Below, in pieces: positions 16,515 through 20,397 of a DNA stretch of 20,397 nt. The position numbers were made by a program, and so were the translations under genes. This DNA comes from Methanobacteriaceae archaeon (GTDB lineage Archaea; Methanobacteriota; Methanobacteria; Methanobacteriales; Methanobacteriaceae), in contig CAAFWR010000005.1 of the NCBI GenBank assembly GCA_900766745.1, positions 1-20,397 on the forward strand, given 5' to 3'. The first letter of the stretch is position 1; every line of letters begins with the position of its first letter. Below the pieces are notes generated by a model. The model was given only the letters and a program-made list of their open reading frames with translations, made no database searches and had not been told where the DNA came from.

Positions 16515-17768
16515 TTAGTTAATTTTATTCATTACTGTTTTTCCATTAACTACTGTTAGTATTGCTTCTCCAGTATACTCAAATCCATCAAATGGGGAGT
16601 ATTCTGCTTTTGTTTTAAATTCATTTATATCTATTTTTCCACTTCTTTTAAGATCGATAGCTGTAAAATCAGCATCTTTTCCAATAGCTATTTCTCCTTT
16701 ATTCTTAAGTTCAAATACTTCTGCAGCATTTTTGGATAATATTTTTGGTATTAGTTCTAGTTTCAGGTTTCCTTTATTTACTTCTGTTAGCAGAAGCGGC
16801 ACTACTGTTTCTAGGTTAGGTATTCCAGGTGATGATTTCCATGTTCCTCTGTTTTTTTCTTCTAGTGTGTGTGGAGCATGATCTGTTCCGATTATTGAAT
16901 TTTCATCTATATTTCTTATTGTGATACCTTCTTTTTCTTCTCTAAGTGGAGGATTAGTTTTTACTATTGTTCCATATATATCATATGCATCATTATTTAG
17001 TAATAAGTGATGAGGTGTAAATTCTGTACTTATTTCTATAAAATTTTTAGCACTTCGAGCCATAGCTAGTGATTTAATCGTACTTAGATGGCATATATGC
17101 AATCGTAAATTATTCCTGTATCCGATATCAATGGCCTGTTTTACTGAAACATCTTCTGCAAGCCCAGGTCTTCCATAGCTATAGTCAATTGGATTGTTGC
17201 TTTCCTTTAGTTTTTCACTTTCTTCTAATACAATACCTCTATTTTCTGCATGCACGGCTACAAGTCCGTTGTATCTGGTGTTCTGTCTAAGTCTTCCTAA
17301 ATCATTAAATATCCTTTCAAGACTTTCATCGCTTTCTAAGTCCATGAATATCTTAAATGATGCAGGTCCAAGTTCGACTATTTTCTCCATTTCTTCGTAT
17401 GTATTGGTTCCTGCCTGTAATCTGTAATTTACTATGCTTTTCTCATTGGCTATTCTCATTTTTTCTTTAAAGTCTTTGTATGTGTTTGTTTTTGGCAGCG
17501 TATTTGGCATGTCAATTATTGTTGTAAAACCCCCATTAGCTGCACTTTCACTTCCTGTTTTAAAGTCTTCTTTTTGTGTAAGTCCAGGGTCTCTGAAATG
17601 AACATGAGGGTCTATAAATCCTGGAAGAAGCAGATTTCCTTTTAAATCTATTTCATCTTCTCCAGTTAGGGGTTGTTTACTTATCTCCTTTATTTTTCCA
17701 TTTTCTATTCCTATCTGGTATTCATTGGGTTTATTTACCAGTTTTGCATTTTTTATTATTAGATCCAT
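16515..17768 (-). CDS. pyrC: Dihydroorotase
   Basis: Zinc amidohydrolase that cyclises N-carbamoyl-L-aspartate to dihydroorotate in pyrimidine synthesis. 417 residues. Metal and substrate residues are clear: PHVHFRDPG (His55, His57, then the Arg), Lys139 in PASFKIFMD as the likely carboxylated bridging Lys, HAE (His173), LHICHLST (His224 and His227), and GTDHAPHT (Asp296). TNPPLREEKE and the C-terminal GKDADFTAIDL / AILTVVNGKTV beta-sandwich complete the amidohydrolase layout. Ribosome binding site GAGGG lies about nine bases before the ATG. It is divergent from the TmcAL-like gene, with only 63 bases between the two start codons. An allantoinase or hydantoinase is less likely given the overall dihydroorotase pattern. 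Confidence 0.9.
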   Translation of the reverse strand: MDLIIKNAKLVNKPNEYQIGIENGKIKEISKQPLTGEDEIDLKGNLLLPGFIDPHVHFRDPGLTQKEDFKTGSESAANGGFTTIIDMPNTLPKTNTYKDFKEKMRIANEKSIVNYRLQAGTNTYEEMEKIVELGPASFKIFMDLESDESLERIFNDLGRLRQNTRYNGLVAVHAENRGIVLEESEKLKESNNPIDYSYGRPGLAEDVSVKQAIDIGYRNNLRLHICHLSTIKSLAMARSAKNFIEISTEFTPHHLLLNNDAYDIYGTIVKTNPPLREEKEGITIRNIDENSIIGTDHAPHTLEEKNRGTWKSSPGIPNLETVVPLLLTEVNKGNLKLELIPKILSKNAAEVFELKNKGEIAIGKDADFTAIDLKRSGKIDINEFKTKAEYSPFDGFEYTGEAILTVVNGKTVMNKIN

Positions 17769-17831
17769 TTTTTGCCCTCATATTATTTTTTAAAGAAAAG
17801 ATTATTTATATTTAAATTAAATTTTATTTAT
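17769..17831. promoter_or_regulatory. Compact divergent promoter region for pyrC and the TmcAL-like gene
   Basis: Only 63 bases separate the divergent ATGs. One AT-rich block (ATTATTTATATTTAAATT, about 17801-17818) can serve as TATA box in both directions. For the plus-strand gene it predicts initiation at or next to the ATG at 17832, with no ribosome binding site (TTTTATTTAT before ATG), implying a leaderless mRNA. For pyrC it predicts a short leader with GAGGG. Confidence 0.55.
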
Positions 17832-18938
17832 ATGTCTATTAATGATTTTGTAAAACATATTAGTGAAAGGGACAGATCTATTTTTTTAGATGATTTTAAA
17901 AATCGTAAAAAGGATAACTTCAAGGAGGGTGACGATGATATCCAATTGATAGCTGATTTTACAGAATATTCTCCTTTACACAACGGTCATTTTCATTGTA
18001 TGGATGTTGCAAAGTCTAAATTTCCTGATGCGTTATTTGTAGCTATTGTGCCTGGATTGTTCGAGCGAAGCGGCCGTGGTCTTCCATATATACTGCCACG
18101 TGAAGTTAGAGCAGAGATTGCCATTTCCGTTGGTGCAGATATTGTTGTTGAAGGGCCTCCAATGGGAATTATGGGTTCGGGACAATATTCCCTTTGTCTT
18201 TCCAGAATGTTTAAAGCATTAAATACAGACATTATTCCAAGGGGTTATAATCCAGTTAATGGTTTTGAAAAGATATTGGAGCGAATCAGTTTAGGGCATG
18301 GAATATCTCCTAAACCTTATAAAATTGTTGATATGGAAACTAAGGAAGTTCTTCTTCGTGATAAACTGGCTGAAGATAATTATGTTATTGTAAGTTTTTC
18401 AAAATCTCTTAAAAAGATTAATTTCGATTTTAAAGATAAATTTTTATTTGTTAAAAGAATAGAAGGGGTTTCTGGAAGTAAAATAAGGGAAAGTGTTTCA
18501 AAAAATAATTTTGATAATGTTGCAGAAATGATGCCTCCTAAAACAATTGAAGTTTTAAAAAGAGAAATTGGAAAGGATAGGGCTCCATTACATGATCTAA
18601 GAAATGATCATGAAATAGTTAAAAATGCTAATGATTTAAATTTTGATAAATTAAAGGGACTTAATCTATTTAGTGAAGATTTAGCTAGAAGAATTGTAGA
18701 TAACCGGCCTTATGGCAGTGTTTCAGATGTTTACAATAATCTTAATCAGGGATTTTCAAAATTTTTTAAAACTCGTATTTTAAGTGTTTTAGAAGCTAAT
18801 ATTTCTGGAGAAACTGTTTCATCGTATATTGACTATTATCCTTCAGTAATTAGAGTTTTAGACTATAGTGATAATGAAAAACTAGGCTTGTTCAAAGAAA
18901 AAATTAAAAATAGTAATATAAAATTATTTAAAGGGTAA
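17832..18938 (+). CDS. TmcAL/COG1323-like nucleotidyltransferase (HIGH superfamily)
   Basis: 368 residues from the ATG at 17832; a 20-codon upstream extension (MPSYYFLKKRLF) overlaps the promoter and is rejected. IADFTEYSPLHNGHFHCMDVA carries the HxGH-type signature (His50 to His53) of the nucleotidylyltransferase superfamily, and VSGSKIR (213-219) is the second ATP-site motif. Later parts resemble COG1323/TmcAL, the bacterial tRNA(Met) cytidine acetate ligase: GADIVVEGPP, a helical stretch LARRIVDNRPYGSVSDVYNNLNQGFSKFFKTRILSVL (285-320), and a C-terminal YYPSVIRVLDYSDNEKLGLF (335-354) matching the family's PYIRVLGF...GxxLL end. In bacteria the enzyme makes N4-acetylcytidine at the tRNA wobble base using acetate and ATP; the archaeal role is unknown to me. 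Probably a leaderless mRNA. Confidence 0.7.
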   Translation: MSINDFVKHISERDRSIFLDDFKNRKKDNFKEGDDDIQLIADFTEYSPLHNGHFHCMDVAKSKFPDALFVAIVPGLFERSGRGLPYILPREVRAEIAISVGADIVVEGPPMGIMGSGQYSLCLSRMFKALNTDIIPRGYNPVNGFEKILERISLGHGISPKPYKIVDMETKEVLLRDKLAEDNYVIVSFSKSLKKINFDFKDKFLFVKRIEGVSGSKIRESVSKNNFDNVAEMMPPKTIEVLKREIGKDRAPLHDLRNDHEIVKNANDLNFDKLKGLNLFSEDLARRIVDNRPYGSVSDVYNNLNQGFSKFFKTRILSVLEANISGETVSSYIDYYPSVIRVLDYSDNEKLGLFKEKIKNSNIKLFKG

Positions 18939-18946
18939 ATAAAATA

Positions 18947-20122
18947 TTAGTTACCCATTATATGACTGAATAATAATCCAGGATTGCTTAATCCATAAAT
19001 TGCGTCTGTAAATGTTGGATAATAGGAACTTAACAGGAACATGTAGATTACATAGAACACTACTATAATTATCAATATGATTAAGATTATTGTTAAAACA
19101 ATATCTAGTGCCTGAACAGGTTCTTTTTCCTTTTTATCAGTTTGAATATTATGGATTGGTCTATTTGGACTTCTTATTCCAGATTCTGATTGTTTTTTAG
19201 GTGTTTGATAAGTATTCTGTTCATAAAGTGAATATTGTTGTTTTGGAGGGATATATTCTCCTTGTGGGGGAATATAATCTCCTTGGGGATTATTATATGT
19301 AACATTATCAATATTTAAATAACTCTCACTTTTCATATCTTGTGGATTGTATGATGTTTGTCCATAGATATTCTGCGGATTATATTGGCCATATAAGTCA
19401 TCTTGGGATGGAGCAGGCCTGTTGGATATTGAACCGTAAATATCTTCATCTTTTGCTAATTGTTCACTTAATGGAAGATCTGAATTATCATAGAGATCAT
19501 TTAAATAACTTTCATATGAAGGTTCTCCACTGTAGTTTTGAGTTTCTTGTGGTTCATAAGTGTGATCAGGATATATAAAACCATCATCAAAGTTATTTTC
19601 TTGATATGTGTTTGTTGGTTCCTCTCTTTTAAAATAACTTTCTTCAACATTTGAAGTGATATCATATGGATTGCTGTTTGTAGTGTTGTATGAAACTTCA
19701 TCAAAACTTGGTTGTGGTTCATTATAGTTTGTAGTGTTGTATGAAACTTCATCAAAACTTGGTTGTGGTTCTTCGTTTTGTTGATTCAAAACATCATATT
19801 GGCTATATTGTGATTTGTTATCATTATATACATCTTCAAGAATACTTTCTCTATTTGGAATTTCTGATTTAAAAGAAAGTGATGTTGGTTCATAAGGATT
19901 ATCAGATGCATATGGTGAGTCCATTTCCTGAATTGTTTTAGTAATACTCTCTTCTCTTACTTGTTGTTCCTGCTGCGGGTTATTTCCACCAACAAGATTT
20001 TCTAAACAACTTTTACAGTATGTTTTTCCTGCAAGTTCAATAGCACAATCGTCACAAATGTATTTTCCACAAATGTCACATGTTTTTGTACTTTCTTTTC
20101 CTGGATGATAATGACAGTCCAT
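18947..20122 (-). CDS. B-box-like zinc-finger protein with low-complexity middle and C-terminal membrane anchor
   Basis: 391 residues from the ATG at 20122; a GTG at 20131 would add MIK but is part of a GTGAT ribosome binding site. Three parts are visible. Residues 1-39 hold a treble-clef or B-box type zinc finger: Cys3, His4/His6, Cys15, Cys18, Cys23, Cys26, Cys36, Cys39. Residues about 50-335 are low-complexity, rich in Asn, Gln, Pro, Ser, Tyr, Glu and Asp, and include a 17-residue tandem repeat (EPQPSFDEVSYNTTN twice). Residues about 338-364 (ALDIVLTIILIILIIIVVFY...) are one strong membrane helix, followed by a short tail. No N-terminal signal, so the zinc finger is probably cytoplasmic. 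No function known to me. It converges on the TmcAL-like gene and lies beside an IS end. Confidence 0.7.
   Translation of the reverse strand: MDCHYHPGKESTKTCDICGKYICDDCAIELAGKTYCKSCLENLVGGNNPQQEQQVREESITKTIQEMDSPYASDNPYEPTSLSFKSEIPNRESILEDVYNDNKSQYSQYDVLNQQNEEPQPSFDEVSYNTTNYNEPQPSFDEVSYNTTNSNPYDITSNVEESYFKREEPTNTYQENNFDDGFIYPDHTYEPQETQNYSGEPSYESYLNDLYDNSDLPLSEQLAKDEDIYGSISNRPAPSQDDLYGQYNPQNIYGQTSYNPQDMKSESYLNIDNVTYNNPQGDYIPPQGEYIPPKQQYSLYEQNTYQTPKKQSESGIRSPNRPIHNIQTDKKEKEPVQALDIVLTIILIILIIIVVFYVIYMFLLSSYYPTFTDAIYGLSNPGLLFSHIMGN
19676..19771 (-). repeat. 51-bp tandem duplication inside the zinc-finger protein gene
   Basis: Bases 19676-19720 and 19727-19771 are identical over 45 positions, with a period of 51 bp, so the frame is kept (17 codons). 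At the protein level EPQPSFDEVSYNTTN occurs twice with a two-residue spacer. Identity at the DNA level shows a recent duplication or active slippage. Confidence 0.9.
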
Positions 20123-20190
20123 TTTTATCACACTTCTTTAATAGTTATTGATTAAACATTTATTTTAGTTATCAAATTATATATAATTTT
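20123..20190 (-). promoter_or_regulatory. Promoter of the zinc-finger protein gene (minus strand)
   Basis: The symmetric ATTATATATAAT at 20176-20187 is the likely TATA box; initiation near 20155 gives a leader of about 33 bases that ends in GTGAT just before the ATG. The TATA box lies only 13 bases from the insertion sequence end. Confidence 0.5.
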
Positions 20191-20199
20191 TCTATATAA

Positions 20200-20397
20200 G
20201 GCTCTGTCAAAAATTATAGGGATTTTTAGTTTTTTTGTTGTTAATATCCCAATATCGCAGTCTTAAAAGGAATCGTTTTAAAATTCCTTTTCTTTATTTC
20301 ATTCGTCTTTTTATATGTTTTGGGAAGACTTTTTGGAAGCAATTTTCTATTTTATTACTTGTTGATGCTATTTTACCTGATTCGATTGCATATGTTA
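20200..20397 (-). mobile_element. End of an insertion sequence, truncated by the window
   Basis: GGCTCTGTCAAAAATTATAG starting at 20200 looks like an IS terminal inverted repeat (GGCTCTGT ends are common in DDE-type elements). It abuts the C-terminal end of a minus-strand transposase-like frame. Only one end is in the window, so the matching repeat and target duplication cannot be seen. The family cannot be assigned from this fragment. Confidence 0.6.
20294..20397 (-). pseudogene. Transposase C-terminal fragment, possibly interrupted by a stop codon
   Basis: In one minus-strand frame from the window edge: TYAIESGKIASTSNKIENCF then QKVFPKHIKRRMK and TAA (20294-20296). The same frame stays open for 28 more codons (RKGILKRFLLRLRYWDINNK then KTKNPYNF) and ends in TGA within the terminal repeat (20207-20209). 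The charged, Arg/Lys-rich ending fits a transposase C-terminus. Either the TAA is the natural end and the rest is chance, or it is a nonsense mutation in a gene that ran to 20207. A 9-bp hairpin (20265-20273 / 20283-20291) lies just after the TAA. The rest of the gene is outside the window, so whether the element is intact is open. Confidence 0.45.

Noticed and set aside
17772..17831. 20-codon upstream extension of the TmcAL-like gene
   Set aside because: It overlaps the shared promoter and begins three bases from the pyrC ATG; similarity to the family only begins after 17832.
18681..18793. A possible DNA-binding helix-hairpin-helix domain in the TmcAL-like protein (LARRIVDNRPYGSVSDVYNNL)
   Set aside because: It resembles an HhH motif superficially, but the position and following KTRILSVL fit the helical segment of the COG1323/TmcAL family itself.
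19342..19578. Plus-strand frame inside the zinc-finger protein gene
   Set aside because: No ribosome binding site, no recognisable motif, and it lies antisense to a frame with a clear zinc finger, repeat and membrane helix.

Overview
This is an AT-rich archaeal window. It comes from a hydrogenotrophic methanogen of the order Methanobacteriales, most like Methanobrevibacter. The evidence is the end of a methyl-coenzyme M reductase operon (mcrG-mcrA) followed by a complete mtrEDCBAFGH operon, the marker-14 protein, CobY, a two-gene SufCB system and an mvhDGAB hydrogenase/polyferredoxin operon. Assignment to Methanobrevibacter rather than Methanosphaera or Methanobacterium is inferred from base composition and protein similarity recalled from memory, not from a search.

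Layout. (1) 1-2400: 3' part of mcrG, complete mcrA, and a hairpin terminator. (2) 2401-7522: promoter region with an inverted repeat, then eight tightly spaced mtr genes encoding the Na+-translocating methyl-H4MPT:CoM methyltransferase, then a hairpin terminator. (3) 7542-9686: an ASKHA-type methanogenesis marker 14 protein and cobY (corrinoid nucleotide-loop assembly). (4) 9700-10056: a small PRC-barrel protein with its own promoter. (5) 10061-12152: sufC-sufB, overlapping, behind a palindrome-containing promoter. (6) 12153-16500: a long AT-rich regulatory region with two separate palindromic elements, then mvhD-mvhG-mvhA-mvhB and a hairpin terminator. (7) 16500-18938: divergent pyrC (minus) and a TmcAL/COG1323-like nucleotidyltransferase (plus) that is probably leaderless. 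(8) 18947-20131: a minus-strand, membrane-anchored zinc-finger protein with a low-complexity middle and a 51-bp tandem duplication. (9) 20200-20397: the end of an insertion sequence carrying the C-terminus of a transposase, cut by the window edge.

How the genes fit together. Mtr makes methyl-CoM and pumps Na+. Mcr reduces methyl-CoM to methane and produces the CoM-S-S-CoB heterodisulfide. MvhDGA, acting with HdrABC encoded elsewhere, splits H2 to reduce that heterodisulfide and ferredoxin. CobY supplies a step in the corrinoid cofactor that MtrA carries. SufBC supplies Fe-S clusters, which MvhG, MvhD and MvhB need in quantity. Regions 1-6 are therefore largely one metabolic theme. Regions 7-9 are pyrimidine synthesis, a probable tRNA-modifying enzyme, an unknown surface or membrane protein and a mobile element.

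I see no defence system, CRISPR array, tRNA or rRNA gene. The least explained parts are the palindromic elements upstream of mtr, suf and mvh, the marker 14 protein, the degenerate ninth cluster motif of MvhB, and the zinc-finger/transmembrane protein next to the IS end.
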